From: Hydrogenophaga sp.
GTDB lineage: Bacteria > Pseudomonadota > Gammaproteobacteria > Burkholderiales > Burkholderiaceae_C
Reading direction: 5' to 3'
DNA length: 49,116 nucleotides
Assembly: GCF_014773545.1 (NCBI RefSeq)
Contig: NZ_SDDV01000015.1
Coordinates: forward strand, 1 to 49,116
The stretch's first letter is position 1. Each line of letters opens with the position of its first letter. A program made the translations under genes and the position numbers. Below are positions 1 through 7,219 of the stretch, in pieces. Below the pieces are notes generated by a model. It worked only from the letters and a program-made list of their open reading frames with translations, made no database searches and was not told the DNA's origin.

Positions 1-122
1 GGTCGGCGGCCATGGCCGAGCGCATGAACCGTGATCTGGTGTTTGACCACACCGACGCGGCGCGTGACCTGGGCTTCAAGCCCAGGGGTTTTGCGCTGAC
101 GGCAGAGGATGTGCCGCAATGA
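1..122 (+). CDS. NAD-dependent epimerase/dehydratase, C-terminal end (partial)
   Basis: Only the last 39 codons are present, ending in TGA at 120-122; the start lies outside the window. The tail reads SAAMAERMNRDLVFDHTDAA and then RDLGFKPRGFALTAEDVPQ. This resembles the C-terminus of the short-chain NDP-sugar epimerases/dehydratases that sit just before a WecA-like transferase in O-antigen or exopolysaccharide clusters. The stop overlaps the next start in an ATGA arrangement, so translation is probably coupled. Family assignment rests on this short tail and the context; the exact sugar substrate cannot be told. Confidence 0.6.
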   Translation, partial: SAAMAERMNRDLVFDHTDAARDLGFKPRGFALTAEDVPQ

Positions 123-1201
123 GCCAGATGGCAGTCATAATGGCCTTGATCGTGATGACCGCGCTGATAGCCTGGGGTGTGGCGGCATGGGTGTGCCACC
201 GCGCCGAGGCGCTGGGCCTGGTGCAATTACCCAATCAGCGGTCTTCCCATGTGCAGCCGACGCCGAGTGGCGGCGGCTTGGGTATGGTGGTGGCCGGCAG
301 CCTTGCCGGTGCGTGCTTGGTGCTGTTCTTTGGCTGGGTGCTCGGTGGCCTGGTGCTGGGGCTTGCTGCCGTGCTGGCTGCGCTGGGGCTGCGCGACGAT
401 GTTCACCCTCTGCCTGCACGGGTGCGGTTCGGTTTGCAGGTGCTGGTTTGTGCGGGGTTGCTATTGGCGCTGGGTGATGTGCCCGCCTTGTCCTTGCGCA
501 TGGGGCTGCAATTTCAGGTGACCGGTTGGGCCTTGTTTGGGCTGTTGCTGCTGATCGGGGGGTGGTGGATCAACCTGTTTAACTTCATGGATGGCATCGA
601 CGGCATAGCCGGGGCGCAGGCGGTGTTCATGTTGCTGGGCGGTGCTGCTTTGTCGGCCTGGGTTTATGCAGATGTGATATCTAACCCGGTTTGGGTGTTG
701 ATGTTGTGCGTTGCGGCGGCAACGCTGGGTTTTATGCTGCTCAATTGGCCACCTGCCAAAATTTTCATGGGCGACGTGGGCAGCACGTGGCTGGCGTTCA
801 TGGTGTTTGCGCTGGCGCTGCTTTGCGTTCAAGCCGGGTGGTTGAGTTACGCCGCCTGGCTGGTGCTGGCGGCGGTATTTGTGGTCGATGCCAGCGTCAC
901 GCTGCTGACCCGCTTGCTGCGCGGCGAGCGCTGGTATGAGGCGCATCGCAGCCATGCCTACCAACGCTTGGCTCGCCGATGGCAGGACGACCGCAAGGCA
1001 GGCCACCGCTCGGTCACTTTGCTTGTGGCTGCTATTAACGGCTTGTGGCTTGCGCCTTGGGCCTGGGCCTGTGTGCAATGGCCGGCCGGGTCGGTGGCGT
1101 TTGTGCTGGCAGCCTATTTGCCACTGGTGTGGGCGGCCTTGTGGTTGGGTGCCGGCCGGCCCGACCCCTGTTTGCCAGACGATGCGCGCGCAAGGAGCTG
1201 A
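119..1201 (+). CDS. WecA/MraY-family undecaprenyl-phosphate glycosyl-1-phosphate transferase
   Basis: A 360-residue polytopic membrane protein with about ten hydrophobic segments. Family signatures are visible: LPNQRSSH followed by a glycine-rich stretch near residues 38-60, RDD near 92, NFMDGIDG near 154-161, MGDVGST near 218, and the C-terminal HRSHAYQR near 277 (HxxHxYQR type). These enzymes move a HexNAc-1-phosphate from a UDP-sugar to undecaprenyl phosphate at the inner membrane and so start O-antigen or exopolysaccharide repeat units. It overlaps the upstream epimerase by 4 bp and is followed 4 bp later by a CapD-like dehydratase, so the three form one operon. The sugar specificity (GlcNAc, FucNAc or QuiNAc) cannot be read from the sequence; the adjacent 4,6-dehydratase favours a 6-deoxy-amino sugar. 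Confidence 0.88.
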   Translation: MSQMAVIMALIVMTALIAWGVAAWVCHRAEALGLVQLPNQRSSHVQPTPSGGGLGMVVAGSLAGACLVLFFGWVLGGLVLGLAAVLAALGLRDDVHPLPARVRFGLQVLVCAGLLLALGDVPALSLRMGLQFQVTGWALFGLLLLIGGWWINLFNFMDGIDGIAGAQAVFMLLGGAALSAWVYADVISNPVWVLMLCVAAATLGFMLLNWPPAKIFMGDVGSTWLAFMVFALALLCVQAGWLSYAAWLVLAAVFVVDASVTLLTRLLRGERWYEAHRSHAYQRLARRWQDDRKAGHRSVTLLVAAINGLWLAPWAWACVQWPAGSVAFVLAAYLPLVWAALWLGAGRPDPCLPDDARARS

Positions 1202-1205
1202 CCGC

Positions 1206-3146
1206 ATGCTCCACTTAAAGCTGGCTCTTCCTTTGCTGGCGCTGCCGCGCCCGGTCAAGCGCGCGGCCGCACTGGCGCTGGATGTCTGCTTGATTGTCCT
1301 GACCGTTTGGATCGCGTTTTACCTGCGCCTGGATGAGTGGGTGCGTTTGTCCGGTGAGGGTCTGTACCAGCCCATGTGGGCGGTGCTGGCGTCGGGTCTC
1401 ATTGCCTTGCCGTTGTTTATCACCCATGGCTTTTACCGGGTGATTTTCCGTTACTCGGGCATGACGGCAATGAAGATGGTGCTGCGGGCCTTTGCCCTGT
1501 ATGCCCTGCTGTATGCCACAGTGGTTGGCGCCATTGGTCTGCCCGGGGTGCCGCGCAGCGTAGGCTTTATTCAGCCCATGCTGCTGCTGCTGGCCGTGGC
1601 TGCTTCGCGTGCGCTGGCGCGCTATTGGTTGGGTGGCCTGTACCAAAACATTTTCCGACGCATGAATCTGCCCAGCGCGGTGATCTATGGTGCAGGTCGG
1701 GCCGGCAGGCAATTGGCTCAGGCCTTGAGCCACAGCCACGAAATGCAGGTGCTGGCCTTTCTGGATGATGACGAGCGCCTGCACGGCCATGTGCTGAATG
1801 GTTTGCCCATACACAGCCCAAGGGACTTGCACGGACTGATTGAGACGCGAGGCGTGCGCACCGTTTTGCTGTCCATACCGTCGTTGCCACGGCAGCGGCG
1901 CAATGCCATTCTTGCTGACCTGTGTCCCTTGCGTGTGGCGGTGCGCACCCTGCCCAACCTTAGTGATCTGTCCCAGGGCCGCGTGAGCACGGCCGACCTG
2001 CACGAACTGGATGTTGACGACCTGCTGGGCCGCGAGCCTGTGGCGCCCATTCACACGCTGTTGGACAAGAACATTGTGGGCAAGGTGGTGCTGGTGACGG
2101 GCGCAGGCGGCTCCATTGGCAGCGAGCTGTGCCGGCAAATTCTGGCCTTGGCCCCGGCCAAGCTGCTGCTGATTGAGCAGAGCGAATTCGCGCTGTACAG
2201 CATTCACCAGGAACTGGAGCTCAGGCTCGCGGGCCGCACGGTCTTGCTGCCCTTGCTGGCCTCGGTACAAGACGACGAGCGCTTGCGCGAGATCATGTCC
2301 ACCTGGCACCCGGATACGGTCTACCACGCTGCCGCCTATAAGCACGTGCCGCTGGTAGAGCACAACCCGGCCGCTGGCATCAAGAACAATGTGCTGGGCA
2401 CGCTGCGCACCGCTCAGGCCGCTGCTGAGCACGGTGTGGCCAACTTTATGCTCGTCAGCACCGACAAGGCCGTGCGCCCGACCAACATGATGGGCGCCAG
2501 CAAACGCCTGGCCGAAATGGCCTTGCAGGCCTTGGCAGACACCGGCACCGGCACCAAGTTCAGCATGGTGCGCTTTGGCAACGTGCTGGACTCTTCGGGT
2601 TCGGTGGTGCCCAAGTTCCGCCAGCAGATTCGCGATGGGGGGCCTGTCACGCTCACACACCCCGAGGTGACACGCTACTTCATGTCCATTTCCGAGGCGG
2701 CGCAACTGGTCATTCAGGCCGGTGCCATGGCCAAGGGCGGCGACGTGTTCGTGCTCGACATGGGCCAGCCCGTCAAGATCATGGACCTGGCCCGGCGCAT
2801 GGTCGAGCTCTCGGGTCTGACCGTGAAGGACGAGCACCACCCCGAGGGAGACATTGGCCTGGAGGTGACTGGTCTGCGCCCTGGCGAAAAGCTTTTTGAG
2901 GAGCTGCTCATCGGCGTTGATCCAAAACCCACCGATCACCCCCGCATCATGAAGGCGCACGAGGAATTCATGCCCTGGGCCGAGTTCAAAGAACATTTAA
3001 AGGTTCTGGAATTGGCCCTGAACATGAATGACGTGGGCGCGATCCGCCTGATGATGCGGCGGATGGTGGGCAGCTACACCCCGAGCGACGACATTGTGGA
3101 CTGGGTGTACCTGGAGCAGAATGCTCAAGCCGCGGCGCTTGCATGA
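1206..3146 (+). CDS. CapD/WbpM-like membrane-bound NDP-sugar 4,6-dehydratase
   Basis: A 646-residue protein. Residues 1-130 hold about four transmembrane segments; a first Rossmann-like segment has YGAGRAGRQLA near 160; the catalytic SDR domain starts with VTGAGGSIGSE near 297. HAAAYKHVPLVE, VSTDKAVRPTN and GLRPGEKLFEELL follow, as in UDP-GlcNAc 4,6-dehydratases. The usual SDR YxxxK is MxxxK here (NMMGASK near 426), the substitution known from WbpM. The product would feed FucNAc- or QuiNAc-type sugars to the preceding transferase. I chose ATG 1206, 4 bp after the upstream stop, because homologues begin at this hydrophobic N-terminus; the frame is open much further upstream, but that is antisense noise. 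Last gene of the polysaccharide operon seen here. Confidence 0.9.
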   Translation: MLHLKLALPLLALPRPVKRAAALALDVCLIVLTVWIAFYLRLDEWVRLSGEGLYQPMWAVLASGLIALPLFITHGFYRVIFRYSGMTAMKMVLRAFALYALLYATVVGAIGLPGVPRSVGFIQPMLLLLAVAASRALARYWLGGLYQNIFRRMNLPSAVIYGAGRAGRQLAQALSHSHEMQVLAFLDDDERLHGHVLNGLPIHSPRDLHGLIETRGVRTVLLSIPSLPRQRRNAILADLCPLRVAVRTLPNLSDLSQGRVSTADLHELDVDDLLGREPVAPIHTLLDKNIVGKVVLVTGAGGSIGSELCRQILALAPAKLLLIEQSEFALYSIHQELELRLAGRTVLLPLLASVQDDERLREIMSTWHPDTVYHAAAYKHVPLVEHNPAAGIKNNVLGTLRTAQAAAEHGVANFMLVSTDKAVRPTNMMGASKRLAEMALQALADTGTGTKFSMVRFGNVLDSSGSVVPKFRQQIRDGGPVTLTHPEVTRYFMSISEAAQLVIQAGAMAKGGDVFVLDMGQPVKIMDLARRMVELSGLTVKDEHHPEGDIGLEVTGLRPGEKLFEELLIGVDPKPTDHPRIMKAHEEFMPWAEFKEHLKVLELALNMNDVGAIRLMMRRMVGSYTPSDDIVDWVYLEQNAQAAALA

Positions 3147-3292
3147 AGGCCGACGTTCATGACGGCGTCTGCCATGAGCGACACGCTGGCTTGGCAGACT
3201 CGGCATCTCAAGACGACCAATGTACGCTTGGCGAACCGCTAGGTGCTGTGTTTCGCACGATGTGTGCAGGCACTTGCTTGGTGCGCAAGGCT

Positions 3293-3312
3293 TGGTGCGG
3301 CTGGCGGGGATC
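3293..3312 (+). repeat. att-like direct repeat (tRNA-Arg 3'-end fragment)
   Basis: Twenty bases identical to 4819-4838, which is the 3' end of tRNA-Arg on the minus strand. The flanking bases differ on both sides (t/a before, a/g after). Nothing else of a tRNA is present here, so it is not a second tRNA gene. Fits an attL/attR left by site-specific integration into the tRNA 3' end. Confidence 0.7.
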
Positions 3313-3510
3313 ACAAATCAAGCTGCAACCCGCATAAATACCAGGTTCTAACAAACTGAATTTACAGACTACCGCCAAAAGTACCGCTTTTTTTCAAAGT
3401 GTCGCCCCTTGTGGGAATTTTGACACGCCTTGATTCTAGGTGAAGCATCCCGAATCACCCCAAAACAGAACCAACCCATGCCCGTTTAGCGTAAACTGCA
3501 ACCTATCATT
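3313..3510. other. Non-coding left end of the island
   Basis: About 200 bp, more AT-rich than the surroundings, between the att-like repeat and the toxin gene. It holds one TACCGCCAAA motif (3370-3379), directly followed by the partial copy TACCGCTTT (3382-3390), and then T- and A-rich DNA. It must include the promoter of the toxin-antitoxin pair. A TTGACA lies near 3421, but I see no convincing matching -10 box. Confidence 0.4.
3370..3379 (+). repeat. TACCGCCAAA motif, left-end copy
   Basis: Exact 10-mer shared with 4653-4662 (inverted), 4686-4695 and 4707-4716 (inverted). A degenerate copy lies just downstream (3382), mirrored by one at 4725 on the other side. Clustering near both att-like ends suggests arm-type binding sites for an integrase or accessory factor; this is inference. 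Confidence 0.5.
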
Positions 3511-3834
3511 TTGACAGGAGTCGGTTGGGTAAACCCGTCCAACCACCAGCTTGAACGGCACATCCGGCAATCATCGGCAGAGAGTTCCAACGTGGCCTTT
3601 GTCAAACACGCGTGGGGCCAAATGCGTGCTCGCCATGTGAACCAAGCGATGGTGATGGAGGTACTGCGCATGGGGCGCATGCACATACCGCCAGAACCGG
3701 ACATTCGCTTCAGCGGCCTGAAATGCCGCATGGAACACTTTGTGTCGGGCATGAACGTGGCGGTGGTGGTTGCGGTGGAATACCCGGGACCTGACCTCAC
3801 GGTGGTGACCGTCATTGATATAACGAAAGGCTAA
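3511..3834 (+). CDS. DUF4258-family putative toxin of a type II TA pair
   Basis: Up to 107 residues. The core (NVAFVKHAWGQMRARHVNQA, then LRMGRMHIPPEPDIRFSG, LKCRMEHF, and VVVAVEYPGPDLTVVTVI) has the look of the DUF4258 family, small basic alpha/beta proteins often paired with an Xre antitoxin and distantly like RelE/MqsR-type RNases. The start is uncertain: a TTG at 3511 gives the full frame, GTG at 3592 or ATG at 3622 give shorter forms, and family members usually include the NHQLERHIRQ segment, which favours an early start. It ends 2 bp before the antitoxin ATG, so the two are co-translated. Toxicity is inferred from family and context. Confidence 0.7.
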   Translation: MTGVGWVNPSNHQLERHIRQSSAESSNVAFVKHAWGQMRARHVNQAMVMEVLRMGRMHIPPEPDIRFSGLKCRMEHFVSGMNVAVVVAVEYPGPDLTVVTVIDITKG

Positions 3835-3836
3835 CT

Positions 3837-4301
3837 ATGTACCACTACACCGACGGCGGGCTGCGCAATGTGTGGCTGGCCAATGGCTTTGAAATCAAAA
3901 AAACACCGTTTGGCGATGCAGTGACGTTCCACGACAGCGACGGCCTCACACAAGCCATCTGCCAAGCATTGGCGGGAAAAATCGGCATCCTCACGGGCGT
4001 TGAGCTGCGCTACATCCGCAGCGCAGGCATGGGACTGTCGCAGCCCGCGCTGGGCAAGCTAATGGGCATCGACGGCCAATCCATCGCCCGTTGGGAAAAA
4101 TCCGGTAAGGTGCCTCGTTGGGCCGACAAACTGGTGCGACTGCTTTATGCCGGTCACGCCCAAGGCAATGAACCCATTTGCCGCGTGATAGAACGCATCA
4201 AGACAGTAGAGCGCATCGTTAAACAGCGCATCGTGGTGCAAGAGGATCGCGGGCACTGGACGCCCAGCGTGCAGGAAAGCGCTGACACCATTGCTGCCTG
4301 A
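3837..4301 (+). CDS. Xre/MqsA-like helix-turn-helix antitoxin
   Basis: A 154-residue protein. The N-terminal MYHYTDGGLRNVWLANGF segment is typical of antitoxins coupled to DUF4258 or MqsR-like toxins. A helix-turn-helix lies near residues 60-105 (GLSQPALGKLMGIDGQSIARW, then EKSGKVPRWADKLVRLLY). The C-terminal third is charged and probably flexible. It would neutralise the toxin encoded 2 bp upstream and autorepress the operon. Toxin-first order is seen in mqsRA- and higBA-type systems. Both genes lie inside the tRNA-bounded insert, which fits acquisition by transfer. Confidence 0.75.
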   Translation: MYHYTDGGLRNVWLANGFEIKKTPFGDAVTFHDSDGLTQAICQALAGKIGILTGVELRYIRSAGMGLSQPALGKLMGIDGQSIARWEKSGKVPRWADKLVRLLYAGHAQGNEPICRVIERIKTVERIVKQRIVVQEDRGHWTPSVQESADTIAA

Positions 4302-4652
4302 CTGGTTGGCGTGAAGTAGTGAGCCAGCGTATTCCGGGCGTGAGCAGATACCAAATTTGTAGCAAAAACAAACAACCAAGCCGCGCGGGCTGAGGGAGCC
4401 CCCACGGGGGCGGACGGGCAGACCAGCGCGCAGGGCTGATGCCGCGCAGCGGCGAAGCACAAGGGTGGGCGGGGGCACACACCACATGACTGGCCGTAGG
4501 CCACTGACCAATGCACAGGTGCCACGACAACCACAAGGGCGCGCAGACGGCGGCGCGTAGGGCGTGCCAACGACCGGGAAGCGCCGACGGCTGTGCGACC
4601 GACTCCAGCGAAGGCCACTTTGCATAACGCCTGTCAGTGCCATAGAACTCCT
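4302..4652. other. GC-rich non-coding stretch of the island
   Basis: About 350 bp between the antitoxin and the right-end motif cluster. It holds short dyads such as GCCCCC/GGGGGC at 4398-4411. Frames on the minus strand are open but show no recognisable protein and overlap one another, so I leave them out. It could be a folded RNA or a decayed gene; nothing decides. Confidence 0.35.
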
Positions 4653-4716
4653 TTTGGCGGTATGTGGGTTTGCAGAATCTGCAAGTACCGCCAAATATGC
4701 TACTTCTTTGGCGGTA
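4653..4716. repeat. Cluster of three TACCGCCAAA motifs, right end of the island
   Basis: Exact copies at 4653-4662 (minus), 4686-4695 (plus) and 4707-4716 (minus), with a degenerate TTACCGCTT at 4724-4732. Together with 3370-3379 the motif brackets the toxin-antitoxin cargo. The arrangement resembles integrase arm sites or iterons. It is not explained by any gene. Confidence 0.5.
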
Positions 4717-4750
4717 TGTCATGTTACCGCTTGAAACCCTATGAGGCAAA

Positions 4751-4786
4751 GAAAAACCCGCTGTAGCTCTAAGCAACGCGGGTTTT
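4751..4786 (-). terminator. Rho-independent terminator of tRNA-Arg
   Basis: Read on the minus strand: AAAACCCGC, a 16-nt loop, GCGGGTTTT, then further T residues. The 9-bp stem and U-run give a good intrinsic terminator about 30 bp after the CCA end of tRNA-Arg. It lies on the island side of the att core. The stem also ends in T residues on the plus strand, so it may work both ways. Confidence 0.75.
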
Positions 4787-4818
4787 GAGGTGTAGTGACA
4801 CGTCCTAAAACGGTCGAA

Positions 4819-4894
4819 TGGTGCGGCTGGCGGGGATCGAACCCACGACCCTTGGCTTCGGAGGCCAATACTCTATCCACTGAGCTACAGCCGC
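4819..4894 (-). tRNA. tRNA-Arg (anticodon CCG)
   Basis: Reads on the minus strand from GCGGCTG (4894) to an encoded CCA (4819). The 7-bp acceptor stem GCGGCTG/CAGCCGC is perfect. The D arm is GCTCAGTGGATAGAGT, the anticodon stem TTGGC/GCCAA encloses CTCCGAA, giving anticodon CCG, and the T loop is TTCGATC. CCG reads the CGG arginine codon. The gene lies 40 bp after comM on the same strand and may share its transcript. Its last 20 bases are duplicated at 3293-3312, marking it as an integration site. Confidence 0.97.
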
Positions 4895-4934
4895 AGCGCT
4901 GGATGCAGCCACGCATTCTCGCACAAAGCGGCCC

Positions 4935-6503
4935 TCAGGCGCCTGGGCGCAGTGCGCGGCGGCACTGCACCGCTTCGGCCACGTGGCCCACGCCGACGCC
5001 GTGCGCTGCAGCCAGGTCGGCAATGGTGCGTGCCACGCGCAGCACGCGGTGGGTGCTGCGCGCACTCCAGCCAAACCGGGTTGCGGCGCTGTGGAGAAAC
5101 TGCAGCGCTGCCGCATCGGCATGCACGTGTTGTTCCAGCAGCAAACCCGCCAGCGCCTGATTGGAATGACCTTGGCGCGCCTGGGCGCGCTGGCGCGCGC
5201 TGCACACGCGCTCGCGCACCAGCGCGCTGGACTCTGCGGCGCCGCTGCGCAGCAATTCTTCGGGCTGCAGGGTCGGTACCTCGATGTGCAGGTCGATACG
5301 GTCAAGCAGCGGCCCACTGAGCCGGCCCTGGTAGCGCGCAATCTGCTCAGGCGTGTCGCGGCAAGCCTTGCTAGGATGTCCAAGAAAGCCGCAGGGGCAG
5401 GGATTCATGGCGGCTATGAGCTGGAAGCGGGCCGGAAATTCGCTTTGCCTGGCCGCGCGCGAAATGCGGATCATCCCGTTTTCCAATGGCTCGCGCAGGG
5501 CTTCGAGCGCCGCACGCGCAAATTCGGGAAATTCATCCAGGAACAACACGCCATGGTGCGCAAGCGATATTTCTCCTGGCCGCGGCGGCGAACCACCACC
5601 GACCAGAGCCACCGCACTGGCGCTGTGATGGGGTGCGATGGTCGGGCGCTGACCCCAGCGCTCGAGGCTAAAGCGTCCGGCCAGCGAGCTCACGGCTGCT
5701 GATTCGAGTGCTTCGCTGCTGCTCATGGCTGGCAGCAAGCCGGCAAAGCGCTGCGCCAGCATCGACTTGCCCGAACCCGGCGGGCCTACCAGCAAGAGGC
5801 TGTGGCCGCCGGCAGCGGCAATTTCCAGCGCCCGGCGCGCACCTGCTTGGCCTTTGACGTCGGCCAAGTCGGCATAAACCGGCGCCTGGGCGTTCGGTGC
5901 CACTGTCAACTGCTGCCAGCCAGCGTCTGCGCCAGCAGGCGGGTCTGCGGCGCCCGCCTGCTCAGGCAGGAAGCGCGCCACCACGTCGAGCAGGTGGCGC
6001 GCACGGTAGACCTGCGCCTGCGGTACCAGCGCGGCTTCTTCGGCGCTGCCACACGGCAGCACCAGGCGCAGCGGCAACGGGTGCGCTTGCTGGTTTTTTT
6101 CGGCGTCACGGTGCAAAGCCAGGCTCATCGCCAGCGCTCCACGCACTGGGCGCAATTCGCCGCCCAGTGAGAGTTCGCCGGCAAATTCCCAACCCTGCAG
6201 CCGAGCGGTGCTGATTTGGCCACTGGCGGCCAAAATACCGAGCGCAATCGGCAGGTCGAAGCGGCCCGAGTCTTTGGGCAGATCGGCCGGGGCCAGGTTG
6301 ACGGTGATGCGCTTGTTGTTGGGAAAGTCCAACCCGGCATTGGCAATTGCCGAGCGCACGCGCTCGCGCGCTTCCTTCACCTCGGTGTCGGCCAGTCCTA
6401 CCAGCGTAAAACTGGGCAAGCCATTGGCTAAGTGCACCTCCACTTGCACCGGCCGCGCCTCCAAGCCAAGCAAGGCCCGGCTGTGTACCCGCGACAGACT
6501 CAT
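4935..6503 (-). CDS. comM: ComM/YifB family AAA+ ATPase (Mg-chelatase-like)
   Basis: A 522-residue protein. The N-terminal domain is the usual ComM type (SLSRVHSRALLGLEA, then LPSFTLVGLADTEVKEARER). The AAA+ core has Walker A GPPGSGKS near 237-245 and Walker B VLFLDEF near 316, and the C-terminal Mg-chelatase-like domain follows. ComM is a hexameric helicase that promotes branch migration during natural transformation and helps integrate donor DNA. I chose ATG 6503 because family members start with MSLS; the open frame upstream (to 6602) covers the regulatory region of the divergent glnK. Its stop lies 40 bp before tRNA-Arg. Confidence 0.95.
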   Translation of the reverse strand: MSLSRVHSRALLGLEARPVQVEVHLANGLPSFTLVGLADTEVKEARERVRSAIANAGLDFPNNKRITVNLAPADLPKDSGRFDLPIALGILAASGQISTARLQGWEFAGELSLGGELRPVRGALAMSLALHRDAEKNQQAHPLPLRLVLPCGSAEEAALVPQAQVYRARHLLDVVARFLPEQAGAADPPAGADAGWQQLTVAPNAQAPVYADLADVKGQAGARRALEIAAAGGHSLLLVGPPGSGKSMLAQRFAGLLPAMSSSEALESAAVSSLAGRFSLERWGQRPTIAPHHSASAVALVGGGSPPRPGEISLAHHGVLFLDEFPEFARAALEALREPLENGMIRISRAARQSEFPARFQLIAAMNPCPCGFLGHPSKACRDTPEQIARYQGRLSGPLLDRIDLHIEVPTLQPEELLRSGAAESSALVRERVCSARQRAQARQGHSNQALAGLLLEQHVHADAAALQFLHSAATRFGWSARSTHRVLRVARTIADLAAAHGVGVGHVAEAVQCRRALRPGA

Positions 6504-6561
6504 GCGATCAAGCCCCTTTTTTGGTGCGCATACCCACAGACCAGTTTTTGTCGACCAATGA

Positions 6562-6578
6562 TGCACTTGTTTGGTGCG
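6562..6578 (+). promoter_or_regulatory. NtrC-like binding site upstream of glnK
   Basis: TGCACTTGTTTGGTGCG fits the NtrC consensus TGCACCA-N3-TGGTGCA with three arm mismatches. Its right half also forms the palindrome TTGGTGC-GTC-GCACCAA (6571-6587). It lies about 170 bp upstream of the sigma-54 promoter, a normal enhancer distance. A further TTGGTGCG half-site lies near 6520. Confidence 0.6.
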
Positions 6579-6743
6579 TCGCACCAAGACGTAACAAACC
6601 ACCGGTTGCAGCGCTGGTCTTGATCATGACACAGACCGCGTTGACAGTCCGACTTGAGAACTGGGAGCCTGAGGAGCTGACAGACAGGCTTCCCATCTTA
6701 CGGGGTGGGTTGCAGCAGATGAAAACCAGACGACGCCAATATC

Positions 6744-6759
6744 TGGCACGGTTCATGCT
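6744..6759 (+). promoter_or_regulatory. Sigma-54 promoter of glnK-amtB
   Basis: TGGCACGGTTCATGCT matches the -24/-12 consensus TGGCACG-N4-TTGCW at every fixed position but one, with invariant GG and GC at the right spacing. Transcription would start near 6771, giving a leader of about 70 nt before the glnK ATG. With the upstream NtrC-like site this predicts induction under nitrogen limitation. Confidence 0.85.
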
Positions 6760-6761
6760 AA

Positions 6762-7178
<417 letters not shown>

Positions 7179-7219
7179 GCGCAGCCCCTGAGTCGCACAC
7201 GTCAAGAAAGATCAAGATC

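Larger units (their letters stand above)
3293..4838. mobile_element. Mini-island at tRNA-Arg(CCG) carrying a toxin-antitoxin pair
   Basis: A 20-bp exact direct repeat bounds this stretch: 3293-3312 and 4819-4838. The right copy is the 3' end of the intact tRNA-Arg gene (CCA, acceptor strand and part of the T arm), the usual crossover for tyrosine integrases. The left copy is a tRNA fragment only. The insert of about 1.5 kb holds a DUF4258/Xre toxin-antitoxin pair, a GC-rich non-coding stretch and four exact copies of the motif TACCGCCAAA near the two ends. No integrase or excisionase is present, so it is either a remnant or a non-autonomous element mobilised in trans. Repeat and tRNA geometry are seen directly; mobility is inferred. 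Confidence 0.65.

Noticed and set aside
1215..2996. Long open frame on the minus strand (593 codons)
   Set aside because: It is antisense to the CapD-like dehydratase, has no recognisable motifs and is very rich in His and Gln; it follows from GC-biased codon use in the real gene.
3293..3312. A second tRNA-Arg gene
   Set aside because: Only the last 20 bases of the tRNA are present; no anticodon or D arm is found nearby.
4059..4694. Overlapping minus-strand frames in the island
   Set aside because: They run through the antitoxin antisense and the GC-rich block, are rich in Arg, Pro and Cys, and show no family features.
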